Both the position numbers and the translations under genes were made by a program. Below the pieces are notes generated by a model. It saw only the letters and a program-made list of their open reading frames with translations, did no database searches and was not told the origin of the DNA. A stretch of DNA of 64,000 nt from Megaleporinus macrocephalus. Taxonomy: Eukaryota > Chordata > Actinopteri > Characiformes > Anostomidae. Shown here in pieces: positions 33,030-45,236 of this stretch. The stretch is taken from contig CM038711.1 in the NCBI GenBank assembly GCA_021613375.1, positions 14,966,576 to 15,030,575 on the forward strand, in the 5' to 3' direction. The first letter of the stretch is position 1, and every line of letters starts with the position of its first letter.

Positions 33030-36000
33030 AAAATTAAAACAGTGTACAAGTCCAATGCCATTAAAACACAACATATAAACCAAATGAGACTGTTTCTGTG
33101 ATTAAAAACAAACCCAACCAGCTATACTAGTAAAAGGATTGTGTCTATTATTAATAATAAATGCAGGATTTTTTCTTTACAAATACTATGCTATACAACA
33201 TATTTTAATGCCTAGTGTCTTATCAGTCAGAGTTCTGCTTAAACATCTTCTTGGATGGCTGATTATTTTATTAAATTGTGTTATACTATGTTAGGACTGT
33301 CACAGTACATATCTTATTATTTATATTTCCTGATACAGGCTAAAATACTGTGCAGGTTTAGTTAGTCTACCTTGGATGGTTGATTGGCCAAGTTGTTGAA
33401 GTTCCTCAGTCAACTACAGCTGTGATGTGCAAAGAGCGGCAGATCAAATGAGGACAGAGAGCAGGCACTGACGTTTACCGTGAAGATCAAATATCTGTGC
33501 TGACACCTCAGATATGGCAACTAATTTGTGAAGACATCGCCCAACTGTGTCAGTTACCCGAGCGAGAACATAACTCCAAGATTAAGGCTGTTTTTCCCAC
33601 TAGAGTTTTTCTATGGAAAAAAAAAATGGACTGGGTGCGGACTCAAGTATTTAGGACGATTTAGGTTGTGGATTCTGGAATTTACTCCAAGTTGGTGTTG
33701 TGGCTTGGGACAAGTTTAGGCAAAATTTTGTCATGGCCAGGTTTTGACGAAGCATTTGATGTGGATTGAGTTGGCTCCTGACTGAATTCTGTTCAGGTCA
33801 CATTCTGGGTTCAGGTCACATACAGACAGTGCCATGGGTCAGGTCAGGCTTGGACAAAGTTCTCAGACTAAATTTAGTCCAAAATGTCAGGCCCAGTTAA
33901 AAGTTTTGTTCAGGTTAAAACACTTCATATGCATTCAATGCAAGGGGCTGGAGTTTAACTGGTATAGTCAAGACATCACAAAAACAATCAAATGGATCCT
34001 TTTTGCAGCTTAATATAGTCTCTATAGACAAAAAAAACTTGTTCATGTAAAACTAGCACCTGCATTATGTTATTGGTAGATATTGCGAGCCTCATGTTTC
34101 AGCTTCAGTACTAGGGTAACGAAAAATAAACTCAAAGCTACTCAAGGCTGATTGGCACACTTGAGGTAAGAGGATTTTCATCAAGCTCTAAAGAACCTGT
34201 TCTTTTTTAAGGAAACAGACGTCTTCCTGCTCTTAGAATTAGACAAAAGATCAATCATATTTGAGAAAAGTGTTATTTTCAGAGAATTAGCCAAAATCCC
34301 TTCATTATAGCTAGTGGTTTTTGCAGTGCCACTTTGATCTGCCCTAGGTCTTCTGTTGATCACATGGATGGGGCACTCTTCACAAAAATTATACACGTAC
34401 TTCATTATTTTTTATCTCGGTTAATGTCTAAAGATAAGCATGAAAGTGGGCTAGTGATAGTGTAAAACATCTTAAGTGTGGAATAAAGATTGGTTGATAA
34501 TTAGCTGATAACAGTTTTTAACATGGTTTGGCATTTATGTGAAACTGCACAAGACATGTCTGACGAAAATCATAGGACAGACACTGTTATGCAAAACTTT
34601 AAATGGTTAGTGTCTAATAAAAAAAACAGTATTACATGTGTTCTTCAAATGGTAGAAATTTTCTATGTTCTATGTATCTGTAAATATGTAGTAGAAACTA
34701 ATGTAGAAGGCAATGGTTTTTGGTTACATGATAGTGAGTTACAAGGCTGAATTACACTGAAATGGCACATGGATTCTAGGTATTAAGTGGCTAAGTGTGA
34801 TTTTCAAACTATGTAAGCCTTGGGCAAGGACATTTCTCCATACTTCTAATAGTTTTTTATTGTCCTAATCCATCTAATCCCAAACACACTGAGTGATGTT
34901 GAAGTCTCAGTTTTGAGGTGACCAGTACAATGTTTTGGGAACACCAGCAGCTTCTCGGTATGATCCTCTGGGAAGCCGTTCAAGGTTTGTGCATCATTTT
35001 GGTCTCACTAAGCTACACAAAAGTAAGGTGGGTTACGGTGGAGATCTCACAAGTTTTGCAACCTTATCAGAAATCTCCCACCATAGCGCATATTTACAGA
35101 TGCAGCGCCGCCAGGGATTTTGGCCCCCTTGAAAAGATATTGCCTCAGGCCCCACCTTCCCAAATCCCCACCTCCACAGCCAATGTCAACCCCAAAAATA
35201 TAATACTGTGTAGACGTCTATATAACATTCTGCACAGTGGAATTCAATATTTGATGCAGGACTGATACCCTCTATAGGAAATGTGCTAAAGGCTATTTTT
35301 CAGAGATTAAATGTAATTTAACTGGTAATCTTTTCACTCACCTGCCCATGTATGTATTAAAACTTAAACTAGCCTAAAATCTGAAGAATTCATTTGTAAA
35401 TGAAACTATAAGGCTGTCGTGCAAATATAATACTGTACAAAATTCTGGGGTGAAATAGGTGTGAATCTAATTATCTAGGTTTATTTACTCAAACTATGTG
35501 ATTAAAAACAAATACACAAAAAACAATAAACAATCAGTTGAGAATTTATGTGTCAGCATGCTTTCTAACCAATACTGAATCTCAAATGGATCTCTAATCC
35601 CTACGTAAAGCACAACATTAGTTATTAAATCAATAACTTGTGCACACAAACATAACGCATAATACGTGTAACAAAGAGCCATTTGGGATTCTGTCACATA
35701 TTCAGAATTGGTAACTGGACATATACTGCACTACTTGTGTGAGCCTGAGATACAGCTCAATTGAACAGGGCCATGTGATGGTTGGAGTGTTCTTCTAACT
35801 GTATTCTCTTAACCAACATATTCACAACTATGATCAAGATAAATTGTTTTAAATTTTAAAACTTTTTATGGCTGCCTAAAACCCTTTTCCACAGTGCTGT
35901 GTAAAATCAGTCTTAGTGTTGAGTCTGGGTTTAGGCTAAATTATAATTCATCTGCTCTCTCACTGTGTGCCCGCTTTCCAATTATTCAAATACTAAGCTC

Positions 36001-38578
36001 TATTTTTTAATGTTACATGCACGTTCAAATCTTCAGAATCAGACAAAGTGACATAATATCAAATCAATCCGTTTCAATCAGTAGCTGTAGTCTACTGTAT
36101 CTGCCTGATGTAAGTTTGGTTTACAGTGATTCAAACCGGGTCTAATATATATTCTTATGGTGACTGATTTTGATTTCCTACTGTTTGTAATCAGTCTAAC
36201 AGCATTAAAATAATAATTAGGATATCTGAATCTGTGGTGTTTCAGAGAGAATAACTAGAAGTGCAGTACTGGCCTCATACCCAGGGACTGAGGAATGTGT
36301 AGACCTGAATGACAGTTCCATTTCTTTTCCCTGCTTTTTTTACACTGAGCAATATTTAGCTGATGAAATTCCATTTTTTAACAGAGGTAGGATGGAGCAT
36401 GTCCCACGTTCACACTATCTATGTGTGCACATGTTAGTCATTGGGTGTGAAACTCATTGCGTAGCGTAGACGAGAGAGTGTGGCACGCTGTCTGATCTAC
36501 TCTAGCTTACAGAGCAGTGAGGAGTCGCGTTGTCTCATTCACTTAACAGCTCTCTCTCTCGGCTCTTCCTCAATCTCAAATGCAGATTGCCCACAAAAGA
36601 CCCCACCCCCCCACCACCACCACACAGTACTCATCTCAAAAATAAAATTATGGTAATAGACTACGCCAGTAATAAATAAATTATGAAATGTAAATAGAAG
36701 CTAATGGATGCCAACAGAAGGCCATTTTTCCCCTCCACAAAGAATTTTTAATGATGTATCCCTTTGAAAGTAGGAAATGAAAGTCTGCCTTAGGCTAAAG
36801 TCTAGAGCAGCGAAGTCTGAGTTTCAATTTGGCCATTCTGCCCTTTTAATAGTTGAGCCTCGTAAAGATATCTAAGCAGGCTTTAAGCACAGAAAATAAG
36901 AAGATTTTTGACTACTGCAAGTTTGATTATCTTTTCCCACATCCTGTATGTGCGTATGCAAGTCTCTGCACGTTGTGTTAGCAGCAGACCACTGCATGAG
37001 TATATCAGACTGCGCAATACTTAAAAACGGTAAAGCATTTGCTACGACCACAAATAATGTTTAGGCCTACAGGACATAGTGCTAACACGACAGCTGGCAT
37101 ATGTCTCTTGTGCATCCTAAAGGATGCTTTATTGTTTGATATGGTATGTAAAGCATGGAGGTCAGGTTTGGTGAGGGTGTCATGTTAATGTTCATTTTGT
37201 CCCCAAATACATGGGTTGCGAGATGATACACACTGTAAATGAAAATGCGTTTAGATTTTAGGTTATAAAATACATAATAATAGAACTGGTTTCACAGTAT
37301 TAAACATGCAGTATTTATATAATGTATCAATTTATAACAATTGCAATTTACCTTTAAACATTAATGAAACCATTAAAGAAACAGCAGGTGTTCATGTCAT
37401 AGAGTGCTATACACTACACATTCAGATGAGCTAGAACACATTAGAGCTTACTCGGTGCATCATAATGCACAGGAGGACACGTCTTAAACATAGGGACATT
37501 TATCAAATCTTAAACATACCATTAATAAGAAAACTATATTTACATGAGATTTGATTAACACCATAAATCTCCAACACTGTTGCTTTATCCTTCAAATACA
37601 AATGCTGTCTTCGAGAAAGTAAAACGAGCTGATCTCATAGACTGATACATAACAGTAAACTGATACAAAACAGTCCTGACTCATGAATATTTACTCCCCC
37701 AAAACGAATACGTACAACGAATAACATAAGCAATGATTTTTTTTAGACTATGTGGGGAAATCTACTGGTACAGATTGTGAAAGAGATGTTGGTATTGTTC
37801 ATACCTTTTCCAAGGAACCAAACTCTCAGTGGATTTGGATGATGTTCATCCTTAAACGAGGGTGAAGTTGGCTTATTTGCCTACTTCTTAATTCAATGTT
37901 ACATTCCACCATAAATGCCCCCCGTAGCTCCAGCAACATTTAAGGAGGAAAAGAAAATTTGCGAAACAAGCTGGCGAATAAGGAGCCAACTTCTGAGCAA
38001 CTTTAGTTCAAAGTTGTTTGAACTAATATGTGCTAACATATTCAGTTACCTTAATCTTACCATAGTGTTGCTTGTTCTAGTCACACTGAGTTTAATCCAA
38101 ACCTTCAGGAATGAAATAATAATAAAAAAAAAACAGCTTTGCTCTCCAGATAATCAGGATAGCGTTTGTTTGAATTAAATGTTCCTCAGTGGCATCTTGT
38201 CACATCTCTGGTAATTCTAAGTAATTTACTGCTGGCTGATCACACTGCAAGCTTGCTCTGAGGAGCTCTTTGTTGCTTGAAATGGAAAGTGGAAATGTGT
38301 GCAAAGAGATTACTATGCAGTGACTGGTTGACACTCGTGTCAATCATTATTTTGCAATTTGTCAATCAGTGTAGGAGCACTAGGACTAGGCCTAGTTTTT
38401 TTTGGACCGCCATCCGTTACATAGGGTTTGTCATACAGGTCTCATTTCAGCAATACGGAGGTAAGATCTAAAATTTATACCCTTGGTATTATAAGTCATT
38501 GAGACATAACTAAAGTTGTTTTTCAATTCTTTGAACGTAATCGTGCTTCTATTTTTTTTAACAGGCTGATTATAAGGC
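33030..38578. other. long featureless AT-rich stretch
   Basis: No gene, RNA or known transposon was recognised in 5.5 kb. Notable spots are a group of AGGTCA words at 33796-33850, a higher-complexity piece at about 33400-33600, a CpG-containing piece at about 36400-36560, and a C/CCA-rich run at about 36600-36625. The 115-residue frame at 34918-35265 and the 87-residue frame at 37915-38178 have no recognised domain. Confidence 0.5.

Positions 38579-38613
<35 letters not shown>
38579..38613. repeat. (ATT)n microsatellite
   Basis: About eleven ATT units. The poly-Asn frame on the minus strand is an artefact. Confidence 0.96.
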
Positions 38614-39123
38614 TGTTTGTATGTCAAACTGTGATGATGTCATATAGTTGCAGCCAAGGGCACATATCTGGTCTCAACATTGGTAGGGGCCCAAAAGGGT
38701 AGGTGAAAAAACTCCTGATGTTAAGAATCAAAACGTGTCGACAACAAAGGTAAGTCTGAAAGACTCAGTCCAAGCCCTGAAAACATACCGCTAGCACACT
38801 AATCAGATTTCGCTTCTTCAAGTCTGGCAGTAAAAAAAATTGCATGTTGTGACGCCAGTGTTCGGAGAGCACCCTCCCTTGCAGCCAATCAAATGCGTGC
38901 CAGAATAAACTGGAGTCTGGAAGGCACAATTGGAATTATTCGCTTCAAATACAATATATTGGTAGGGACCCCCATTGTCCATATGGAAACCTACACCCTT
39001 GGTTGCAGCTTCATCCTCTTTTCCATAACAGTTTCCAATACCATAGGAACTTTGTCAGAGTTTGATCAGGCCACAAACCAAAGCTGAAGTACTTTCGTTT
39101 GCATGAAGCGTTGTCAAAAGCTG
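38614..39123. other. unassigned sequence
   Basis: No gene or element recognised. Confidence 0.5.
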
Positions 39124-39905
39124 GTGCTTTTTACTTTGTCTGAACAAGGTTGTCACAACGTAACTACTAAACAACATTGTTTTATGGTATTATAACTACC
39201 TGATGGCTATAACCTTACCAAATTCCATGAAGATCCATACAGATATAATAGAATGTATGAAGGCTTCTAGTAGGTTGTGACAACATACGGACAACGTTAC
39301 CACTATGCTGTTACAACTTTCTGAGGAATTACATTTCAGAGTTGCAATCAACATTGTGGGCACCAAAACAGTATGTTGTCACATTGTCATAACATGGTTT
39401 TGCAGGGTTAAACTAGGGTACTCACAATAGCACAAACCTAACATAGAGATTTTAGCAGCGTTTGAATATAGTCACAAGCCAGGCTTCTTATGTTAGCATC
39501 AAGCTCATGTGGGTACTTTAGTGGAGTGGTTACAAGCTGTCTCTGCAGCTCTGTTGCTGCAACATTGTTAAAAGGTGCTGTTTACTTTGCCTCAACAAGA
39601 TTGTCACAATGCTGTCAAAAGGAGGTGCATTTTACATTGTTCGAACAAAGTTATCATAATGTTGTTACAAAATCACTATTAAATCATGTTGTTAACTATT
39701 ATCACTACCTGTTCCCAACTTAGCAAAATTCCATGGAGGTCTGTCGGATACAATGGAACGTATAAAGGATTCTAGAAGGTTGTGACTGCATGTGACAACA
39801 TGGCTACCATGTTGTCATAACTTTCTGAGGAATTCCATTTCAACAATTGTGACAATGTTGTGGGCATCAAAACAATAGGTTGTCACAATGTTGTCACAAC
39901 ATAAC
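39124..39905 (+). repeat. duplicated block rich in TTGTCACAA words
   Basis: Copy A (39124-39397) and copy B (39574-39905) are collinear: GGTGCT(T/G)TTTACTTTG start, AACAAG(G/A)TTGTCACAA, AAATTCCATG(A/G)AG, ATACAATGGAACGTAT in B against ATATAATAGAATGTAT in A, TTCTAG(T/A)AGGTTGTGAC, ACTTTCTGAGGAATT and TGTGGGCA(C/T)CAAAACA. Copy B also has an internal repeat of its first 50 bp. Both are studded with near-palindromic GTTGTGACAAC/TTGTCACAACA words. The family is unknown to me and non-coding. Confidence 0.75.
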
Positions 39906-40619
39906 TGTGTTTGCATGGCTACAGCGACTAGCTCTGAAAACTGCAGCTGCCAATATGTCATTGGGATGTGCCGGTGGAGTTGAAGCAAGTTGGACAAAAA
40001 ATATAACTGTCCAACACGTCAAAAAAGTCTTTAAATGTAACACTAGAAGAAAATTACACAACTGACAAGATGCAACTGTGACATTTGAGCAGGATGCCAG
40101 TGTGATTAAAGCTGCTATTTTTATAAACAGCAAAACTGTATAAGCCTAGTAAGTCCTGTCAAATATGGAGACATGCAGAGAAAATATTACTAATGAATTA
40201 CAATCCTGAAATAAGTTGGCTTTTATTTGTTTCTCATTATCAAGCAGTGCTTTGTTTGCTTAAATGAACGAGAGGCCCCTGATGTTAATACCGTTAAAAG
40301 TTTGAACCATCCTGATCAGTTCACTAGAATGAGATGTTCTGCTCAAAAGACCTCTGATAATTTATCTCAAAGGAGGAAGGAACATCTAAAACACTGCAAC
40401 TCCACTTGGCAGGATTTTTGGGGGGTAGGCAGTTCTAGCAGGCAAGCTATTCTGCTGTTATCTTATTGACATTTATTAACCTCAGAAACTAGTCTTCATA
40501 TCACTCTAGCTTATCAAGAGTTACTTCATCCTAAAAAATACCAAAAAGCTACAAATCTAATGTAGTTGGAGATGTTGAAACAATTTGCTAACAAAAAATA
40601 AATTGGCAAAAAGTTAAAA
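39906..40619. other. unassigned sequence
   Basis: Short frames on both strands (39880-40065, 39894-40133, 40227-40469) have no recognisable domain. Confidence 0.45.
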
Positions 40620-40990
40620 ACGTACACATACTGATAAAGGGACATGCAAGGGACGTGTCGTCATGATCCGTGATGCCACTGTAGACGGTTTCAAGAGCCA
40701 CCGACTCGATGAAAATCTTCTGCCTGAGCAGCACCTGCTTTCTCAAATGCTGGCAGGTTTTTGAGGGGGAACACGTTCCTCTGAAAACGGCTGGAAACAC
40801 TACAGAATATATAGTACAAACTGCCTTCGGTGTAACATTAATCAGCAGTGGTAGAATGCTGACACAAAAGCACTTCCCCTCTATATGACAAAGTTTATTC
40901 CTTTGTCTCTTTTTTCTTCAGCTCATCGTCAGCCAAGAAGCCATCAAAGCTAAAGTAAAGTTGCTCTTTGCTTCCAGCTTGAACACTTGG
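40620..40990. other. coding-like island, strand ambiguous; candidate exons
   Basis: Within AT-rich DNA, 40632-40780 is open on both strands with GC-rich third positions. The plus strand reads VMIRDATVDGFKSHRLDENL on to a TGA at about 40765; the minus strand reads HLRKQVLLRQKIFIESVALE and on. Minus-strand splice words fit a 149-bp exon (TTTTCAG before 40780, a TCA/GTATGT donor at 40631). At 40920 the plus strand has CTCTTTTTTCTTCAG, an excellent acceptor, followed by LIVSQEAIKAKVK-like text; the same bases on the minus strand read SFDGFLADDELKKKETKE then TAA. I recognise no protein. It may be an exon, a gene fragment or chance. Confidence 0.3.
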
Positions 40991-41169
40991 GTGCACTAAA
41001 CAAGTTCCACCTGACTATCATTATTGTTGTTTTAGTGGAAGCAGTGTAACACTTTGTATGTGTACAACAGAAATGTGAAAGGCATTTTCTAAATTAGCCG
41101 TAAAGATGTATTATATAATTAAAGAAACAAGATTTAGACACTAAACATACCTTGGCTAAAAAAATGATC

Positions 41170-41755
41170 AGCTCTACCATATAGATGCAACCATTACAGA
41201 CTGTAGTCCATCTGATTCGCTGCATACTTAGTTGAACCTCTTTTACCTTGTTCTTCAGTGCTCAAGACCCCCAAAAAGCAGGCATTATTTGGGTGGTGAA
41301 TCATTCTCAGCACTGCAGTGACACTGACGTGGTGGTGGTGGGTTAGTGTGTGTTGTGCTGATGTGAATGGATCAGACACAGCAGTGCTGCTGCTGGAGTT
41401 TTTAAACACCTCAGTGTCACTGCTGGACTGAAAATAGTTCACCAATCAAAACTATCCAGACAACAGTGTCCTGTGGACAGAGTGTGTGACCACTGATGAA
41501 GGACTAGAGGATGGCCAACACAAACTGTGCAGTAACAGATAAGCTATTTTATAACTTCACATCCACAATGTGGAACAATAAGGTAGAAGTATCTAATAAA
41601 GTGGACAGTGAGTGGACACAGTATTAAAAACCTGAGCAGCACTGCTGTGTCTCTGTTACATTACTCCTCTACGGTAAGTGCAGCTGATAAAAAGGACAAT
41701 GAGTGTAAATACAAGGAGGCATACCCACTGAAGTGGCTGGTGGGTGTACAGTCAT
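41170..41755. mobile_element. otophysan hairpin-type repeat, both arms
   Basis: The left arm starts at about 41180 (CATTACAGACTGTAGTCCAT) and includes ATCATTCTCAGCACTGCAGT, GTTAGTGTGTGTTGTGCTGA and GGATCAGACACAGCAGTGCT. The right arm includes TCTAATAAAGTGGACAGTGA (about 41594) and GGTAAGTGCAGCTGATAAAA (about 41672-41691), the complement of left-arm words seen in the 13.9-kb copy. This is a non-coding element with long imperfect palindromic arms. It is the fullest of four traces in the window. Confidence 0.75.
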
Positions 41756-41829
41756 TTAGCTTCAGTTCTGGTTCAGTTTAATTTTTATTTGTATAGCTAT
41801 TTTTTTACAACATGGAAGCATTCAAAACA

Positions 41830-42340
41830 TTAGGAAAAACCAGGGCTGTTACAAAAACAAGTGCTGTGGAGCGATGCAGTAAACTTCTTGAGAAAAAAAA
41901 GGGAGCAGCTTTTGATATAAAAACACCTTGCCGACTGTTAAGCACTAGGGTGGTATTGTGCGGCAGTCTGTGGCGCAGGGAACACTGCAGAGGTAAATGG
42001 TAGAATACATTCCACTACATATCAGCAAATTCTGGAAGAAAATTTGACAGTCAATCAAGAAATTGGCCGGCTTCTACCGTGAAACGTTCCAAAACATACC
42101 TCAACTTCCACCATGAAATATTTTAAGAAACTTGAGTTGAAGCTTTTTGGAATGGCCTTCACAGTCCCTTGACTTCAACGTCACTGCCAATCTGTGGGTA
42201 GACATTAAAAGACAGCCCAAGAATATTGCAGAACTAGAAGCGTTCCGCAAGAAAGAGTGGGCGACCATTTCTAGAACAAGAGGAGAAAAACTCCCAGCCG
42301 GCTACGAAAAGCATGAAATTTGCCAAAGGGAGCGTCACTG
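41830..42340 (+). mobile_element. Tc1-type transposase, C-terminal half
   Basis: The plus strand carries a block with AACACCTTGCCGACTGTTAA and TCAGCAAATTCTGGAAGAAA (catalytic core). The frame 42147-42341 then reads WPSQSLDFNVTANLWVDIKR, the region where Tc1 enzymes have their third catalytic acidic residue (here the expected Glu appears as Ala in TANLW). The 17480-17665 fragment shares words with it. Frame breaks are frequent and no inverted ends were found. Confidence 0.8.
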
Positions 42341-42479
42341 AAGATACAAACTGGTCCAGTTATGAAAGTCATTTTTTTGCATTCTTCTGTAAGAGTATGG
42401 GACCTTTGTTGTCATATTTTGAGTTTAATAAGACATAAGACGTATAAGACGTATTCAATGAGAAAGCAGGCCAGTCCAA

Positions 42480-42940
42480 CACCCACATTCTCTATAGTAT
42501 GCAGCAAAATGTGGTTTAGTGCTGCCATGTTGGAAAAACCGCATCACCATAAAGGCAGCATTAATTGTGTTTGGTGTCAATAGGTCCCCACGAAAACCCC
42601 ATACCACAACAGAACCTGACTTTTGAACATTATGCTGGTAACAGGATGGTCCAGTTCTCCTTGGACAGTGTCCATTATTTTCTTAAGCAATCTGAAAGCC
42701 TAAGGCATCAGACCACAATACACATTTCATCTGTGCATCAGTTAATTTCAGATGAGCTTGAGGCCAGAAAAGTCTGGACAATGTTGATATAAGACTTCTG
42801 CTGTGAATAGCACAGTCTTTACTCGCATTTGTGGATACTGTGACGGACTGTGTTTGTTGAACTGTACTCTTGGGCCCATGTGTAATATCCATCACAAAAA
42901 CACATCTGGTTTTATATAAAGAGCCATCTTAAAGGTTGAC
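42480..42940 (-). mobile_element. Tc1-type transposase fragment, second family, antisense
   Basis: Minus-strand reading from about 42900 to 42580 shows the block TNTVRHSIHKCE-like, then DAQMKCVLWSDALGFQIA, where WSD holds a catalytic aspartate, then a VVWG-like segment near 42595. It appears to be the same family as 30475-31122 but covers the part missing there. Dead, with multiple stops. Confidence 0.65.
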
Positions 42941-43394
42941 GGTCACAAGCATTCATTTGTGGTTTTCAGCTTCACCTATTACACAAGGACATTTTACCCT
43001 GAATCATTTAATGATGTGCACAGTGAAATATTTAAACTCCTTGCAATCCTACTTCCTGAGGAACACTAATTTTAAACTGCTGGACAAGCTTTGACTCATC
43101 CCTCAGCACTTTCCCTTTCCTAGCCCCTTCCTTTTGTATCAAAGAATGACTGCATTAACTGTTTAAGATGCCTTCTAAACAAGTCAGTTTCAGATTAAAT
43201 GCATGTGTACAGAAAAACATTATACATCTTGTATTTGTACTATTTCTGTTCAAATACAGGCTAAAGGAGATTTAATAATGACTGCTTAATGGTTTTATTA
43301 GAATTTTATCTATAGGCCCATCTTGAAACTGGATTTGAAATTTGAGCCAACTTTTGCATACAGCAAAGAACGGCTTCATTTATCAGGGCTGTGT
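42941..43394. other. unassigned sequence
   Basis: No recognised feature; it may contain the outer end of the Tc1 element to its left. Confidence 0.4.
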
Positions 43395-43799
43395 GGACAC
43401 ACTAATCCGATATTTTTAAATCAGATTTGAGTCACCTTCATATGTAGTTCTAGATCAGAAAAATATCTGATTCGTGGGCATGTAACATAAATGTGAATAT
43501 TTAGATTGGATGTTTCTTTTTGCCTGTACACGTGCACTTAGTGTTGTTGTTGTCAGCCAGCATAGGCAGTGCAGCAAAACAGCAGTGGAGGAGAGGAACA
43601 GCAGTCACAGTGAGTGAAAGGACAAAGAAGTTAGTGATTGCCTTATATTTGGGAAAACAACAAAAAGAAACTGGCTGTCTTTTTCTCTCCTTACCAACCT
43701 GAGCGTGTACAGTGGACAGCTTTGTCCTTTCGAGCAAAACGCAGTGCACACATGAACTGCTAATGCGTCAGTTTATCCTTTTTAATGCAATGAATCTTC

Positions 43800-45236
43800 A
43801 CAGTTAAGCCCAGAAATATTTGGACAGTGACAGAATCTTCAGGATTTGGGCTCTCCATGCCAACACAAAGGATTTAAAATGAAACAACTGGGATGCAATT
43901 GAATTGTAGACTTTCAGGTTCAATTCAAGGGATGGAACAAAAATATCCTATGAGATGTTTAGGAATTGCAACCATTTCTCTACAAAGCCTCCTCATTTCA
44001 GAGGCTCAAAAGTAATTGGACAAATAAACATTACTGTAAAGAAAATGTTAATTTTTAATACTTTGTTAAGAATCCTTTGCAAGCAATGACTGCCTGATAT
44101 GTGGAACCCATGGACATCACTAAATGCTGGGTTTCCTCCTTTGTAATGCTTTGCCAGGCATTTACTGCAGCTGTCTTTTGGTCTAAGTTTGGTTTTAAGC
44201 AAGTGAAATGTATGCTCAATCGGGTTGAGATCTGGTGATTGACTCGATCATTGCAGAATATTCTACTTCTTTGCCTTGAAAAACTCCTGGGTTGGCAGTA
44301 TGTTTTGGGTCATTGTCTATCTGTACTGTGAAGCGCTGTCCAATTAGCTTTGATGCAGTTGGTTGAATATGAGCAGAAGGTATGTCCCTGTACACTTCAG
44401 AATTCATCCAGCTGCTTCTGTCTTCTGTCACATCATCAATAAACACCAGTGACCCAGTGCCATTGGAAGCCATGCATGCCCATGCCATCACACTGCCTCC
44501 ACCATGTTTTACAGAGTATGTGGTGTGCTATGGTGCTTCATTCTGATACAGGTTGATCTTAGTTTCATCTGTCTAAAGAATGCTGTTCCAGAACTGGGCT
44601 GGCTTCTTTAGATGTTTTTGGCTAAGTCTAATCTGGCCTTTCTATGTTGAAGGGTTAATTCATGGTTTGCACCTTGTGGTGAATCTTATGTCTCTGCTCT
44701 CATGAAGTTCTCTCTGTGTGGTAGACTTCCGTAGCTGTCAATGTCTTTTTGAGTTCCCAGCTCACCAGCAAGCTCTTTTCTCCCAGAATGTACCAAACTG
44801 TTAATTTAGCCGGTCCTAACATTTACGCTATATCTCTGATGGATTTCTCAGCCTAATGATGGCCTGTTTCACTTCCATTGAGAGCTCCTTTGACTGCATG
44901 TTGTGGGTTCACATCAACAGCATCCAAATACAAATGCCACACCTGGAATCAACTCCAGACCTTTTACCTGCTTAACTGATGATGGATTAACAAAGGAAAA
45001 GCCCATGCAGCACATAAAATAGCTGTTCTGATAATTGTCCAATTACTATTGGTCCCAAGAAAAAGAGGCAGCTTCATATTAAAGCGCTGTAATTCCTAAA
45101 CACTTTCTCCAATTAGGAAGTGAATACCCTCAAATTAAAGCTCAGAGTGTGCACTATAAATGTTTCCTGATATATAACTGTATGTTTTGGTAAACAGCTA
45201 AAATGCGAAAACACTGTCCAAATATTTCTGGGCCTG
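43800..45236 (-). mobile_element. near full-length Tc1-type transposon
   Basis: GCCCAGAAATATTTGGACAG at 43807-43826 is the exact reverse complement of 45211-45230, so both termini survive. The 1.44-kb length is close to that of a complete element. Transposase lies on the minus strand (see 43993-44899). Stops show it is inactive, but it is the best-preserved transposon in the window. It is inserted into an older repeat. Confidence 0.92.
43993..44899 (-). pseudogene. Tc1 transposase pseudogene
   Basis: An ATG at 44899-44897 begins MQSKELSMEVKQAIIRLR, the N-terminal helix of the DNA-binding domain; it soon meets a stop (about 44837). The catalytic core shows TDETKINL (first Asp, about 44560), WACMASNGTGSLVFIDD (about 44483-44430) and DNDPKHTA (second Asp, about 44315). 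The frame ends after SQPD at 44216, and the sequence continues in another frame as NPIE- and KTKLRPKDSC-like text to 43993. This DDE-type enzyme cuts and pastes its own element at TA; here it is broken by stops and frameshifts. Confidence 0.9.

Noticed and set aside
37915..38178. 87-residue frame with a hydrophobic segment
   Set aside because: The Leu/Ile-rich span comes from AT-rich DNA; no start context, splice sites or domain.
39124..39905. CRISPR-like array
   Set aside because: Repeated words are irregularly spaced and diverged inside two large duplicated blocks, and the DNA is clearly vertebrate.
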